From Rhizobium sp. FKY42 (GTDB taxonomy: Bacteria; Pseudomonadota; Alphaproteobacteria; Rhizobiales; Rhizobiaceae): DNA of 64,000 nt. This document shows, one piece after another, positions 19,151 through 28,867 of this stretch (positions are counted from its first letter, which is position 1; each line of letters begins with the position of its first letter). Under the pieces are notes generated by a model. The model had not been told where the DNA came from. It searched no databases and worked only from the letters and a program-made list of their open reading frames with translations. The stretch is taken from assembly GCF_005222835.1 (NCBI RefSeq), contig NZ_STGA01000029.1, positions 930,001 through 994,000 on the forward strand, given 5' to 3'. The position numbers and the translations under genes were made by a program.

Positions 19151-20209
19151 TTACGAATCCGCAGCCTCGCTTTCCTCATGCACGGCATATTGCGCATCAT
19201 AGGCCTGAACGATCCGGCCAACCAACGGGTGGCGGACAACATCGGTATCCTTGAAGCGGATCACGGAAATCCCCTCAACGCCCTTCAGAATCTGCAATGC
19301 TTCCACAAGGCCGGACTTCACGCCGCGCGGCAGGTCGACCTGGCTCGGGTCGCCCGTGATGATCATCCGCGAATTTTCCCCGAGACGGGTCAGGAACATC
19401 TTCATCTGCATGGATGTCGTGTTCTGCGCTTCGTCCAGAATGACCGCCGCATTGGCAAGGGTACGTCCGCGCATGAAAGCCAGTGGCGCGATTTCGATCA
19501 CGCCAGCGGTAATGGCGCGCTCCACCTTATCGCCGGGCATCATGTCATAGAGGGCGTCATAGAGTGGACGAAGGTAGGGATCGACCTTCTCCTTCATATC
19601 ACCGGGCAGAAAGCCCAGACGCTCTCCCGCTTCCACGGCGGGACGCGACAGGATGATCTTGTCGACTGCGCCGCGTTCCAGAAGTTGCGCGGCATGAGCG
19701 ACAGCGAGATAGGTTTTGCCAGTGCCAGCCGGACCGACGCCGAAGACGAGTTCGGAGCGCTCCAGTGCGCGCATATAGGCGTCTTGGGTCGGAGTGCGCG
19801 CCGAAATGGTTTTCTTGCGCGTGGAGATCTGCGCCATGGAGAGCTTCGCCTTCCGCTCGAGCGTCGGAAGCGTCAACTGGTCATCGGCTGCCACTGCCAT
19901 GCGAATGGCTCCTTCCACGTCCGAGACTTCTACGGAGCCGCCCTTTTGAAGACGCTCATACAGGAAATCGAGAGCGCGGCGCGCCTGATTGGTCGCCTGA
20001 AGCTCACCGGTAATGCTGACGGAATTGCCGCGGGCGCGGGCATCAATGTGAAGACGTTCTTCGAGAAGCTTCAGGTGCTGGTCGAACTGACCGAACAGTT
20101 CGCTTGCCAGCCTGTTGTTCTCAAACGTCAAAACGAAGTGATTGGCGTCTATCGCAGCGGTGCGGGTGTTGCGCGATGATGAGGATTGTACCAGTTCACG
20201 TCCGTTCAA
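19151..20209 (-). CDS. phoH: PhoH-family ATPase
   Basis: Cytoplasmic P-loop ATPase, often RNA-associated and linked to YbeY function. Walker A is GPAGTGKTYLAVAHA and Walker B is NAAVILDEAQNTT; the first ~110 residues form the N-terminal KH-like extension typical of PhoH (long form, 352 residues). The likely start is a TTG with GGGAG about ten bases upstream; the nearest ATG upstream runs into a stop. The gene lies 35 bases after miaB and immediately before ybeY. Confidence 0.92.
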   Translation of the reverse strand: MNGRELVQSSSSRNTRTAAIDANHFVLTFENNRLASELFGQFDQHLKLLEERLHIDARARGNSVSITGELQATNQARRALDFLYERLQKGGSVEVSDVEGAIRMAVAADDQLTLPTLERKAKLSMAQISTRKKTISARTPTQDAYMRALERSELVFGVGPAGTGKTYLAVAHAAQLLERGAVDKIILSRPAVEAGERLGFLPGDMKEKVDPYLRPLYDALYDMMPGDKVERAITAGVIEIAPLAFMRGRTLANAAVILDEAQNTTSMQMKMFLTRLGENSRMIITGDPSQVDLPRGVKSGLVEALQILKGVEGISVIRFKDTDVVRHPLVGRIVQAYDAQYAVHEESEAADS

Positions 20210-20244
20210 GTAGGCATGCTCCCAACAGGATCGATGGTCAGAGT

Positions 20245-21648
20245 TTAACGCTCAATCCGCTCCGCAAACAAGCTGTTTGGTCCGGTGCCGACGATTCGTA
20301 CAGAAATAATGTCACCGATTTGCGATGATTTTGCATCAACATTCACAGATTGCAGCCACGGAGAACGACCAATTAGCTGTTCGGGCATGCGACCCGGCTT
20401 TTCAAGCAGGATATCGATGACCTTGCCGACGCATGATTCGGCGAATTCATGCTGCTGCTTCAAGAGCAATGCCTGCAGCCTTTCCAGCCGCTCTGCCTTG
20501 ACCTCTTCCGCTACCTGAGAACCGAGCTCCGCGCCCGGCGTTCCCGGCCGTGTCGAATATTTGAACGAGAAGGATTGCGCATAACGAACTGTTTCCACCA
20601 GCTTCAGCGTATCCTCGAATTCGGCATCCGTCTCGCCAGGGAAGCCGACGATGAAGTCGCCGGAAAGAGCAATATCCGGGCGCGCCGCGCGAATGCGTTC
20701 GATCAGGCGAATATACTCCTCCGCCGTATGACGCCGGTTCATTGCCTTGAGGACCCGATCCGATCCAGCCTGCACCGGAAGATGCAAATAGGGCATGAGA
20801 GCACGCAGGTCGCGATGGGCCTCAATCAACCGATCATCCATGTCACGGGGATGGCTTGTCGTGTAGCGAAGTCGCGCAAGGCCCGGAATTTCCGCCAGCC
20901 GATAAAGCAGGTCGCCAAGCCCCCAGGTTGAACCATCCGGTCCTGTTCCATGCCATGCATTGACGTTCTGCCCCAGCAGTGTGATCTCACGGACGCCAGC
21001 ATCAGCCAGCTGTTTCGCCTCGTCGAGTATCTGCGCCAGTGGACGGGAAACCTCGGAACCGCGGGTATAGGGGACGACGCAGAAGGTGCAGAACTTGTCA
21101 CATCCCTCCTGCACCGTCAGGAAGGATGTGACGCCGCGCGAGCGGATCACCTTCTTGTCCGGCACCGGCAGGTGTTCGAATTTGTCTTCGACCGCGTAAT
21201 CGGTATCCACGACACGTTCACCCTGACGCGCGCGCTTGAGAGCTTGCGGCAGGCGGTGGTAGGTCTGCGGACCGATGACGACATCGACTGCGGAGGAGCG
21301 GCGCAGAATTTCCTCGCCTTCTGCCTGCGCAACACAGCCGGTGACACCGACCATCAGCTCCCTGCCCTCGGCATTGCGCTCTTTCTTCATGTCGCGCAAA
21401 CGGCCCAGAGCGGAATAGACCTTGTCGGCCGCCTTTTCGCGGATATGACAGGTGTTCAACAGTACGAGGTCAGCGTCCTCAGCCCTATCGGTTGTGACAT
21501 AGCCTTCGCTGGCAAGCGCGTCGCCCATACGCACGGAATCGTAGACATTCATCTGACACCCGTAGGTCTTGATGAACACCTTGCGTGTATTGGTGCGGTC
21601 AGCGGCCTGAGCCACCGGGTTCGGGATGAGTGTTGTCTGGTCGGTCAT
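20245..21648 (-). CDS. miaB: tRNA-2-methylthio-N6-isopentenyladenosine synthase
   Basis: Radical-SAM methylthiotransferase modifying A37 of tRNAs reading U-starting codons. The N-terminal domain binds one 4Fe-4S cluster ([31 protein letters not shown]). The radical-SAM cluster motif is [16 protein letters not shown] near residue 157, and a C-terminal TRAM domain follows (about 380-445). Length 467 is typical. It begins 44 bases after the olsA stop. Confidence 0.97.
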   Translation of the reverse strand: MTDQTTLIPNPVAQAADRTNTRKVFIKTYGCQMNVYDSVRMGDALASEGYVTTDRAEDADLVLLNTCHIREKAADKVYSALGRLRDMKKERNAEGRELMVGVTGCVAQAEGEEILRRSSAVDVVIGPQTYHRLPQALKRARQGERVVDTDYAVEDKFEHLPVPDKKVIRSRGVTSFLTVQEGCDKFCTFCVVPYTRGSEVSRPLAQILDEAKQLADAGVREITLLGQNVNAWHGTGPDGSTWGLGDLLYRLAEIPGLARLRYTTSHPRDMDDRLIEAHRDLRALMPYLHLPVQAGSDRVLKAMNRRHTAEEYIRLIERIRAARPDIALSGDFIVGFPGETDAEFEDTLKLVETVRYAQSFSFKYSTRPGTPGAELGSQVAEEVKAERLERLQALLLKQQHEFAESCVGKVIDILLEKPGRMPEQLIGRSPWLQSVNVDAKSSQIGDIISVRIVGTGPNSLFAERIER

Positions 21649-21692
21649 GGCGGGTTCTTTACTGCAAGATCGCCCGGAAATGAAGGGTTGTT

Positions 21693-22487
21693 TCAGCCGG
21701 AGCGCGGGTAAAGGCGCTGATTGAGCATGGTGCGCAGGCGCGAGACGACCGATGCGCCGGCAACCTTGCGGTTCGTGTCTGCGCGAAACTCGACAGCCTC
21801 ACCGAAATCCACGTCGACTTCCAGCGCTTCCGCTTTCAAGACGCCCATAAGGTGGGGAGTAAGCTCTATATCACCGGGCCATGCTGCGATCGGTCGATGA
21901 TAACGCCCCATGGGCATTCCATAGATACCCGTATAGGCAATGGAAACCGGCTGCACATAGACCACACCATCTGGTGAGGACGCAACGGCGGCACTGGCTG
22001 CCCCGAAAAGCGATGATTTGACATCGAGCAGGCGGTTGCCATCGGATGTCGTCCCTTCAGGGAAGAGGACGACGATCTCGCCGCCGCCAAGCCGCGATGC
22101 GATCTCGTTCACCTGATCCCCGGCTTTGCGCTTCTGTTCGCGCTCGACAAATATCGTCTTCTGAAGCTTGGCCAGAACGCCGAAAACAGGCCAGTTCGCG
22201 ACCTCCGACTTGGCCACATAGACAACATCCGCGACAGAGCCGAGAACAAGAATATCTTTCCAGGATGCATGGTTTGCGGCAATCATCAGCGGGCGGCGCG
22301 CTTCAAGGCCCCCATGAGTGCGAACATGGATGCCAAGAAGCCGACAGGCCGCCCTATGCCACAAACGTGGCAGGGTCCGTCGCAGGCGCCAGTCGAACTT
22401 CAGTCCGAGCAGTTGCACCGGTAGCAAACAGAGTGTGACGATTGCGAGGATGAGAACAATCGCGACGATTCGCAACCAGGCGATCAC
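21693..22487 (-). CDS. olsA: 1-acylglycerol-3-phosphate / lyso-ornithine lipid O-acyltransferase
   Basis: Membrane-bound acyltransferase with an N-terminal membrane helix ([20 protein letters not shown]), the H-x4-D catalytic motif in [13 protein letters not shown] near residue 73, and the acyl-acceptor motif [12 protein letters not shown]. In Sinorhizobium and Rhizobium the gene beside miaB and fur/mur is olsA, which esterifies lyso-ornithine lipid made by OlsB; olsB is also in this window. PlsC activity remains an alternative. The GTG start overlaps the fur stop (GTGA), implying coupling. Confidence 0.82.
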   Translation of the reverse strand: MIAWLRIVAIVLILAIVTLCLLPVQLLGLKFDWRLRRTLPRLWHRAACRLLGIHVRTHGGLEARRPLMIAANHASWKDILVLGSVADVVYVAKSEVANWPVFGVLAKLQKTIFVEREQKRKAGDQVNEIASRLGGGEIVVLFPEGTTSDGNRLLDVKSSLFGAASAAVASSPDGVVYVQPVSIAYTGIYGMPMGRYHRPIAAWPGDIELTPHLMGVLKAEALEVDVDFGEAVEFRADTNRKVAGASVVSRLRTMLNQRLYPRSG

Positions 22488-22912
22488 GTGTCGTCCTTGT
22501 CGAGCGGGATTCCGTAAAGTTCGAGGCGATGGCCCACGAGCCGGAAGCCATGCTCGCGCGCTATGCGCTCCTGCAGAGCCTCGATCTCAGCAGAATGAAA
22601 CTCTATCACCGTGCCGGTCTTCACATCGATCATATGATCATGATGCTCTTCCGGTACCGTTTCGTAGCGCGAGCGGCCATCGCGAAAATCATGCTTCTCG
22701 ATGATGCCTGCATCCTCGAACAGCTTGACCGTGCGATAGACAGTCGAAATCGAAATGCGCGGATCAATCTTGCTGGAGCGTCGATAAAGCTCCTCAACGT
22801 CCGGATGATCATCGGATTGCTGCAGGGTCCGCGCGATCACGCGGCGCTGCTCGGTCATGCGCATGCCCTTTTGAGCACAAAGCTCTTCCAGCGATTTGGT
22901 CAAATCGGTCAT
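22484..22912 (-). CDS. mur: Fur-family metalloregulator, probably manganese-responsive Mur
   Basis: A 142-residue Fur-type repressor. The winged helix covers about residues 15-85 (RMTEQRRVIARTL, ISISTVYRTVKLFEDAGII), followed by the metal site EEHHDHMIDV and later histidines. The CxxC pairs of the structural zinc site are absent, as in rhizobial Fur/Mur proteins; in Rhizobium and Sinorhizobium this orthologue responds to manganese and represses mntH or sitABCD. Metal specificity is inferred from taxonomy. Its target genes are not nearby. Confidence 0.87.
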   Translation of the reverse strand: MTDLTKSLEELCAQKGMRMTEQRRVIARTLQQSDDHPDVEELYRRSSKIDPRISISTVYRTVKLFEDAGIIEKHDFRDGRSRYETVPEEHHDHMIDVKTGTVIEFHSAEIEALQERIAREHGFRLVGHRLELYGIPLDKDDT

Positions 22913-22951
22913 CGTGTCACGGCCTTGCGCGCTCCCGTCATCGTCAAGGGA

Positions 22952-23446
22952 CTAGCGAAGATCGCGCTTCATGACAAGCGCCGCGGAGCGCGTTCCATCG
23001 GCGCTCGCATAATAGGCAGGTCTGCGAGCAACCTGCTCGAAGCCAAGCCTGCGATAAAGGCCGACAGCTGGGTCGTTGGTTTCCTCGACTTCCAGGAACA
23101 TCTCTTCCGCGCCGCGGTCCACGGCATCGCGAAGCGCCGCCTGCATGAGCCGCCAGCCGAGGCCTGAGCGACCGACTTTTTCGCCAACAGCAATCGTGAG
23201 AATTTCCGATTCGCCAGCCGCTTCACGAGCGAGCACGAAACCACCCAACGGCCTGCTAAAGAAAGCATTCGTCTGAATGGCGCAAAAGCCGAAGACACCC
23301 GACTGTTCGAGAAGGTTCAGGACTTCCTGCTCACTCCACTGGCGAGCAAAGCGTTGCCCGTGCATTTCCGAAACGGCAGCCGCATCCGCATCCCGCATCG
23401 GTACGATGTCGAAAAACGGTTTCCAAGTCAGATAATCTTCAAACAT
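22952..23446 (-). CDS. rimI: Ribosomal-protein-alanine N-acetyltransferase
   Basis: GNAT acetyltransferase of the RimI type; in E. coli it acetylates the N-terminal alanine of S18, and it is commonly encoded beside tsaB. The acetyl-CoA loop is VGRSGLGWRLMQAALRDA, followed by MFLEVEETNDPAVGLYRRLG and FEQVARRPAYY. At 164 residues it is about 15 longer than E. coli RimI, mainly at the N-terminus. It follows tsaB by nine bases and precedes the fur-like gene by 39. Confidence 0.92.
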   Translation of the reverse strand: MFEDYLTWKPFFDIVPMRDADAAAVSEMHGQRFARQWSEQEVLNLLEQSGVFGFCAIQTNAFFSRPLGGFVLAREAAGESEILTIAVGEKVGRSGLGWRLMQAALRDAVDRGAEEMFLEVEETNDPAVGLYRRLGFEQVARRPAYYASADGTRSAALVMKRDLR

Positions 23447-23455
23447 GAAGTCTCG

Positions 23456-24115
23456 TCAGGCACGAAGCAGAGCAAAACCATCCTGCGGTTTAGCATCCGG
23501 CCCGCGCAGGTAAAGAGGTTTTGGCAAATCCACAGCCACGTCGGCCAGTGCCGCCAGTCGGGCGACAGTTGCAATGTCGAACCGATCAGGTTCAACCGTC
23601 TTATTTGCATCGTCGAGCAAGGCCGAAGCGGTGCCGGTCACCTTCGCTCCGAAATGGTCGACCCAACGCCTGAGTTGCTCGACATCGATGCTTTGCGGTG
23701 AGGTAAGTGGCTTACCATCCACCGCAAAGACCTGCGCATAGATCTCGTCTCGTTTGGCATCCATGGCGGCAATGACGGGATGAGATGAATTTGCATTGAG
23801 ATGCATTTGCGCGAGCGTGTGTAAGGTCGACACGCCGACCGTCTCCACGCCAAGGGCCAGGCCAAACCCACGGGCAGCGGCAACACCGACACGAATTCCG
23901 GTGAAGGAGCCGGGACCAATGGTCACGCCGATACGCTCGATACCACTCAGCGGAACATCGGCGGTGCCCACAGCTTCTTCAACCATGGCCATCAGGCGTT
24001 CTGCATGCCCTTTGCCGATCCGCTCGCTCACGACCGAGAGCATTTGCCCCGTCGTGGCATCAAGAACTGCGGCGGAGCAATCCACCCCGGCCGTATCGAT
24101 TGCCAGAAGCTTCAT
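23456..24115 (-). CDS. tsaB: tRNA threonylcarbamoyladenosine synthesis protein TsaB
   Basis: Non-catalytic ASKHA-fold partner of TsaD in making t6A37 of ANN-reading tRNAs. The start MKLLAIDTAGVDCSAAVLD and GVTIGPGSFTGIRVGVAAARG are characteristic. At 219 residues it matches the short TsaB form. It lies six bases after the NfuA-like gene and nine before rimI, suggesting one transcript. No tsaD, tsaC or tsaE is in the window. Confidence 0.95.
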   Translation of the reverse strand: MKLLAIDTAGVDCSAAVLDATTGQMLSVVSERIGKGHAERLMAMVEEAVGTADVPLSGIERIGVTIGPGSFTGIRVGVAAARGFGLALGVETVGVSTLHTLAQMHLNANSSHPVIAAMDAKRDEIYAQVFAVDGKPLTSPQSIDVEQLRRWVDHFGAKVTGTASALLDDANKTVEPDRFDIATVARLAALADVAVDLPKPLYLRGPDAKPQDGFALLRA

Positions 24116-24121
24116 TGGGGA

Positions 24122-24688
24122 TCAGAGCGCCTCGACGGCCTGAACTTCGGGCACGAAGTGGCGCAGCAGGTTCTGGACACCGTGTTTCAACGTCGCCGTC
24201 GAGGACGGGCAACCCGAGCAAGCGCCTTTCATGTTCAGGTAGACAGTTCCTTCACGAAAGCCCTTGAACGTGATGTCGCCGCCATCCTGCGCAACAGCCG
24301 GACGAACGCGTGTTTCCAGCAGTTCCTTGATCGTGGCGACTATGGTTTCATCGCCTGCATCGAAGAACTCGCCTTCCTCATCCGTTGCTTCGGCAAAGCT
24401 TGCCGAACCACCCATGACCGGCTGGCCGGACATGAAGTGTTCCATGATGGAGCCGAGGATGGCTGGCTTCAGATGCTGCCACTCCTGCGCTTCCTTCGTG
24501 ACGGTCACGAAATCGTAGCCGAAATAGACGCCCGTAACGCCCGGAATATTGAACAGGCGCGCTGCAAGCGGCGATGCCTGCGCTTCATCGGAAGAGCGGA
24601 AATCAGCGGTGCCCTTTTCCATCACCACCTTGCCAGGCAAAAACTTCAGCGTTGCAGGGTTCGGGGTGGCTTCGGTCTGGATGAACAT
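24122..24688 (-). CDS. NifU/NfuA-type iron-sulfur carrier
   Basis: Carries and delivers Fe-S clusters. The 188-residue protein has the Nfu N-terminal domain (MFIQTEATPNPATLKFLPG to about residue 90, including DSSDEAQ-like FRSSDEAQASPLAARLF) and the C-terminal NifU domain with the cluster-binding CxxC in MKGACSGCPSSTATL near residue 150. I start at MFIQTEA with GGAGACGGG as ribosome-binding site; the 32 in-frame codons upstream are intergenic. It precedes tsaB by six bases and lies downstream of usp. Confidence 0.93.
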   Translation of the reverse strand: MFIQTEATPNPATLKFLPGKVVMEKGTADFRSSDEAQASPLAARLFNIPGVTGVYFGYDFVTVTKEAQEWQHLKPAILGSIMEHFMSGQPVMGGSASFAEATDEEGEFFDAGDETIVATIKELLETRVRPAVAQDGGDITFKGFREGTVYLNMKGACSGCPSSTATLKHGVQNLLRHFVPEVQAVEAL

Positions 24689-24800
24689 GTCCCGTCTCCT
24701 TGGCGGCTTTTTTAGCGCCAGTTTAGAATTCTTCAAAAGAAGATAGTCGCATTCAGCTTTCGCTTCAAGTGCGCCTTTGCTCAACGAGGGTCAAGAGCGA

Positions 24801-25292
24801 TCAGCAGAGTGCGTCGATTTCGTCGTCGCTCAAGGTATCTGGCAAAACCGTTACTGGAATGGGAAAAGCGGCGGTGCGACCGGCAAGAGAAGCGACCAAT
24901 GGTCCCGGCCCTTCCTTTGCGGAACCCGCAGCCAGAACCAGAATGGCAATGTCCCGGTCTTCTTCGATCGCGGCATTGATCTCTTCAGCCGCATTTCCTT
25001 CGCGAATCACGATTTCCGGGTCGATACCAATGGTCTCGCGCACTTTCTGCGCCACCTTTGCCATCACCGCCTCGGCTTCTTCACGCGCCTCCGCACGCAT
25101 GATTTGTTCGACACCCAGCCATTGCTGAAAATCCCCCTCGGGGATCACATAGAGCATGACCAGAGAGCCATTGGTGTTCTGGGCGCGGCGGCCCGCATAA
25201 TGTACGGCGCGCTCGCATTCCGGCGTAGCATCGATCACAGCCATGAACTTGCGCCGGTGTCCCTCCAGCCGTGACAGTCGCTTTGAAACCAT
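24801..25292 (-). CDS. Universal stress protein family
   Basis: A 163-residue UspA-fold protein. Visible elements are the first strand KFMAVIDATPECERAVHYAG, the helix and strand SLVMLYVIPEG, and the C-terminal AILVLAAGSAKEGPGPLVASL, which partly matches the ATP-binding G-x2-G-x9-G(S/T) loop but is not canonical. The ATG (MVSKRLSRLEGH) is preceded by GGAGGAGA; a TTG five codons upstream is less likely. It lies between trpS and the NfuA-like gene. Ligand and role are unknown. Confidence 0.87.
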   Translation of the reverse strand: MVSKRLSRLEGHRRKFMAVIDATPECERAVHYAGRRAQNTNGSLVMLYVIPEGDFQQWLGVEQIMRAEAREEAEAVMAKVAQKVRETIGIDPEIVIREGNAAEEINAAIEEDRDIAILVLAAGSAKEGPGPLVASLAGRTAAFPIPVTVLPDTLSDDEIDALC

Positions 25293-25358
25293 GCTTCTCC
25301 TCCGCAACCTCGACCGATCCTATCGAGATTGCGAAATCTATACGAAAACCGCCAAATG

Positions 25359-25386
25359 AAAACCCGCCGGTGATGACACCGGCGGG
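25359..25386 (-). terminator. Intrinsic terminator of trpS
   Basis: On the minus strand, CCCGCCGGTG and CACCGGCGGG pair perfectly around a TCAT loop and are followed by TTTT. It lies 25 bases beyond the trpS stop, so usp must have its own promoter. Confidence 0.9.
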
Positions 25387-25410
25387 CTCACATGAAACTG
25401 ATCTTTCCTA

Positions 25411-26475
25411 TCAGCGCAGGAAGCCCACGATGTCGTAAACGTCGTTCATCACCGCTTCGGCGCGGGCGCGGGCGCGCTCACCGCCATCCTTGAGGATTGC
25501 GTCGATATGTGAGGTATCCCCAAGCAGACGGCGCATTTCGGCACTGATCGGCGCCAGAACCTGAACGGCCAGATCGGCCAGTGCAGGCTTGAAAACGGAA
25601 AATTGCTGACCGCCGAATTCCTGCAGAACATCGGCTTTCGTTCTGTCGGCAAGAGCGGCATAGATGCCGATCAGATTGTCCGCTTCCGGGCGTCCGGCCA
25701 AGCCTTCGACTTCCGACGGCAAACCGTCAGGATCCGTCTTTGCCTTGCGGATCTTCTTGAGAATTTCGTCAGCGTCATCCATCAGGTTGATGCGGGACAG
25801 GTCGGACGGATCGGACTTCGACATCTTTTTGGTGCCATCGCGTAAGCTCATGACGCGTGGCGCCGGCCCATCGATCAGCGGCTCGACCAGCGGGAAATAG
25901 CCATGGATCGGCTCTTCGCCCACCACCATATCGACGCCCTGACCCGTGGTGCGGATGCGCTCCTGGAAGTCGATGTTGAATTTCTGCGCGATATCACGCG
26001 CCAGTTCCAGATGCTGCTTCTGGTCGTCGCCGACCGGTACATGGGTCGCGCGGTAAACGAGAATATCTGCAGCCATCAGGCTTGGATAGGCGAGGAGGCC
26101 GAGAGATGCGTTTTCGCGGTCTTTGCCAGCCTTGTCCTTGAACTGCGTCATACGGTTCATCCAGCCGATGCGCGCAACGCAATTGAAGATCCAGGCCAGT
26201 TCCGCATGCTGCGGTACTGCCGACTGATTGAAAACGATATGCTTTACCGGGTCGATACCGGACGCGATGAAGGCGGCTGCGATCGAACGGATCTGTCCTT
26301 TCAGATCCTCGTGCACGAGTTGCGCGGTGATGGCGTGCAGGTCCACGACGCAATAGATGCAGTCGTTGTTCTCCTGAAGCGCCACGAATTTGCGAATGGC
26401 GCCGAGATAGTTTCCGAGATGCAGGTTACCGGTCGGTTGTACGCCGGAAAAGACAAGCGGTTTGAAGCTGTTCAT
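25411..26475 (-). CDS. trpS: Tryptophanyl-tRNA synthetase
   Basis: Class I aminoacyl-tRNA synthetase charging tRNA-Trp. The HIGH-type motif is [17 protein letters not shown] near residue 12 and the KMSKS loop is [14 protein letters not shown] near residue 205. I start at [15 protein letters not shown] (354 residues) with GAGGAC before it; the 17 in-frame codons upstream look non-coding. It has a clean terminator, and upstream lies a 371-bp region without a gene. Confidence 0.97.
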   Translation of the reverse strand: MNSFKPLVFSGVQPTGNLHLGNYLGAIRKFVALQENNDCIYCVVDLHAITAQLVHEDLKGQIRSIAAAFIASGIDPVKHIVFNQSAVPQHAELAWIFNCVARIGWMNRMTQFKDKAGKDRENASLGLLAYPSLMAADILVYRATHVPVGDDQKQHLELARDIAQKFNIDFQERIRTTGQGVDMVVGEEPIHGYFPLVEPLIDGPAPRVMSLRDGTKKMSKSDPSDLSRINLMDDADEILKKIRKAKTDPDGLPSEVEGLAGRPEADNLIGIYAALADRTKADVLQEFGGQQFSVFKPALADLAVQVLAPISAEMRRLLGDTSHIDAILKDGGERARARAEAVMNDVYDIVGFLR

Positions 26476-26846
26476 ATCGTCCTCGATAGGCTGGTGGAGG
26501 GCCACAGGCTTTCGGAAACGAGACATCGGAAAGGGTGAAGTCTTTCCGCGTCCCGCCCCTGACGGCCAGGGTTTTCAAGGCGCGCTTGAAGCACGACGCT
26601 CGCAGCCGATCAAGAGGGCATCAGGATGCTTGCTGGATCAGATCCCACAATTGCGTTTCCACAGGCAGTCCACGATCAAACCATTTTGCGCGTTGAAAAC
26701 TTTTTAACGGTTAAGGGATCTTAGCAATTAAGGCAGCGACTTCTCTAATTTGAGCAAATTTGTCCTTATTGACGTCACTTTGAGAAACGAAATGCTCCGC
26801 ACATTCTTTCGCGGCAGTCCGAGGGCCGCACAGTTACGGAGTTCAA
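26476..26846. other. Intergenic region between trpS and the M15 peptidase gene
   Basis: No gene is evident in these 371 bases between divergent genes; both promoters should lie here. I note a weak hairpin CCCTG/CAGGG followed by TTTT on the plus strand (26557-26575), a TTAACGGTTAAG element (26705-26716) in an AT-rich stretch, and a TGACGTCA palindrome near 26770. None is assigned. Confidence 0.5.
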
Positions 26847-27281
26847 ATGCGTTTACTTCTATATGTGGGGCTCAGCCTCGTCATCGCGGCCACATCCGCC
26901 ATTGCCGGAGAGGGCTCCACAGAGAGCAACGGCGTCAAGAAACGCCGGGCCAATTTGTTCAAGCACGATTACAGCGCGGCGTATACGGTACAAAGAGTCA
27001 GCGTCCGGACAGGATGCTTTCCCGAAAAGCTGGAGGCGATCCTCGCTCATATTGCGCAGCAGACGGGTCGCAAGCCCGTCGTCACGTCAGGTCATCGTCC
27101 CCGCGCCGGGGCCTCACAGCACAGCCATTGCCTGGCCGCCGACATCCGGGTTCCCGGTGTGTCTGATCGCAAAGTGGTGGCAGCAGCCAGCACCGCGCCC
27201 GGAATTGGCGGCATCGGACGCTATTGCAACGGCATCATCCACGTCGATGTCGGGCCAAGGCGTCGCTGGGTCTATTGCTGA
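26847..27281 (+). CDS. Secreted M15-type D-Ala-D-Ala carboxypeptidase-like protein
   Basis: A 144-residue exported protein with a signal peptide (MRLLLYVGLSLVIAATSAIA). The zinc-binding motif of the M15A fold is SQHSHCLAADIRV (H-x6-D), and the second histidine is in GGIGRYCNGIIHVDVG. Such proteins cleave or trim peptidoglycan stem peptides in the periplasm. Four cysteines outside the leader may form disulfides. GGAG lies six bases before the ATG. Its 3' end overlaps the convergent murJ gene by 10 bases. Confidence 0.82.
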   Translation: MRLLLYVGLSLVIAATSAIAGEGSTESNGVKKRRANLFKHDYSAAYTVQRVSVRTGCFPEKLEAILAHIAQQTGRKPVVTSGHRPRAGASQHSHCLAADIRVPGVSDRKVVAAASTAPGIGGIGRYCNGIIHVDVGPRRRWVYC

Positions 27282-28867
27282 TCGTCTACCGAAGGAGCAG
27301 GCGCCCGCTTTTCACGCTTCAGATTTCGCCGGATCATGCCGAGATCGGCGCCGCCGATCAGGAAGGCAATGCCGAAATAGGTCACCATCGCCAGTCCGAT
27401 CAGACCGAATAGTGCCGCAAGTTGATGCAACAGTCCGCTTTCCGGAGTCAGCCAAGGCGCAGCATAGGGCATGGCGTAGATCAGTCCCGCGCTCATGATC
27501 GCCGTTGCGATCAAAAGCATCAGCACTCGCCGCGCAAACGACCACTCCCAAGTCAGATCGCCGCGCTTCCACAGCGTGAAGAACAGCAGGCAGGTGTTGA
27601 TCCAGCCTGCAGCAGCTTCAGCAGTGGCAATGCCCCTTTCCGCGATTAACGGAAACAGGCTTATGGCGAGCGCGGAGTTGACCACGACCGAAACGATGGT
27701 GAAACGCATCGGCGTCTTGGTATCTTCGCGTGCGTAAAAGCCCGGCTGCAGCGCCTTGATCATGACAAAGCCCGGCAGACCAAGACCGTAAATGGCGAGG
27801 ATAGACGCAACGACAGCGGTATTATCAGCGCTGAAGGCTCCACGTTCGTAGAGAACGCGAATGATGGCTTCGGACAGGATCCAGATGCCTGCAGCGGCGG
27901 GGAGCGTCAGAAACAGCACGAATTCCAGAGAGCGGTTCTGGATGTTCGATGCCTCCTTCATGTGCCCGCCCTTAAGGGCACGTGCCAGTTCCGGCAGAAG
28001 CACGACACCGACAGCCACGCCTACCACACCCAGCGGCAGCTGGTAGATGCGGTCGGCATATTGGAGCGCCGCGATGGCGCCTTCCTTGCCGGACGCAATA
28101 GCCTGCCCGATAATCTGGTTGATCTGCGTAATCCCGCCTGTCACTGCAGCCGGAACAGCCAGAACCAACAGGCGCTTGACGTTCGGCGTCATTTTCGGTC
28201 GGCGGAAACCGATACGGATGTCCGCATGGCGTACGCCGAAATAGACAATGACAAGCTGGACGACCCCTGCCGCGAGCACGCTCCAGGACAGGTACCAGCC
28301 TGTCGTCAGCGGATCGGCACCGGTCCACAGCGCATACAAGAGCGCGCCGATCATGATGACGTTCAGGAAGACCGGCGCAATGGCTGCCGCGAAGAAATGA
28401 TGAAGTGAGTTCAGCATGCCGCTCATCATGGCCGTCAGCGACATGCACATGAGGTAGGGGAACATGACGATCGCCATGCGCACCGTGAGTGCTGTCTTTT
28501 CCGGATCGTCCGCAAAGCCCGGCGCTATGATCCAGCGCACCAGAAGCGGCATGGAAAGCTGCATGCCGATGGTAATAACCAGCAGCGCCGTGAAGAGGAC
28601 CCCGAAGACTTCTTCCGAAAAGCGCTTGGCACCCTCGACGCCATTCGCCTCTATTTCCTTGGAAAACAACGGTACGAAGGCGGCATTGAAGGCACCTTCG
28701 GCAAAGAGACGGCGAAAGAGGTTTGGAAAACGGAAGGCCGCATAGAAGATGTCCGCCATCGGGCCTGTCCCAAGGGCCGCGGCCATCAGCGTCTCACGCG
28801 CAAAGCCGAACAGGCGGCTGCCGAGCGTTGCGCCGCCAACGGTCGCGAACTTCTTGACGAGGCTCAT
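27272..28867 (-). CDS. murJ: Lipid II flippase
   Basis: Inner-membrane MOP-superfamily flippase that turns lipid II to the periplasmic face for peptidoglycan synthesis. About 14 membrane segments are predicted over 531 residues. The N-terminal family stretch [20 protein letters not shown] and the conserved [11 protein letters not shown] and [18 protein letters not shown] are present. The ATG overlaps the glnD stop (ATGA), the glnD-murJ coupling seen in many alphaproteobacteria; trpS follows beyond the peptidase gene. Confidence 0.96.
   Translation of the reverse strand: MSLVKKFATVGGATLGSRLFGFARETLMAAALGTGPMADIFYAAFRFPNLFRRLFAEGAFNAAFVPLFSKEIEANGVEGAKRFSEEVFGVLFTALLVITIGMQLSMPLLVRWIIAPGFADDPEKTALTVRMAIVMFPYLMCMSLTAMMSGMLNSLHHFFAAAIAPVFLNVIMIGALLYALWTGADPLTTGWYLSWSVLAAGVVQLVIVYFGVRHADIRIGFRRPKMTPNVKRLLVLAVPAAVTGGITQINQIIGQAIASGKEGAIAALQYADRIYQLPLGVVGVAVGVVLLPELARALKGGHMKEASNIQNRSLEFVLFLTLPAAAGIWILSEAIIRVLYERGAFSADNTAVVASILAIYGLGLPGFVMIKALQPGFYAREDTKTPMRFTIVSVVVNSALAISLFPLIAERGIATAEAAAGWINTCLLFFTLWKRGDLTWEWSFARRVLMLLIATAIMSAGLIYAMPYAAPWLTPESGLLHQLAALFGLIGLAMVTYFGIAFLIGGADLGMIRRNLKREKRAPAPSVDDQQ

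Noticed and set aside
26705-26716. CtrA binding site TTAACGGTTAAG upstream of the M15 peptidase
   Set aside because: The half-sites are three bases apart instead of seven (TTAA-N7-TTAA), so it does not fit the CtrA consensus.
26750-27166. 138-codon frame overlapping the M15 peptidase
   Set aside because: It is a frame-shifted shadow: the peptidase frame has a signal peptide, zinc motifs and ribosome-binding site, and this one has no recognisable features.
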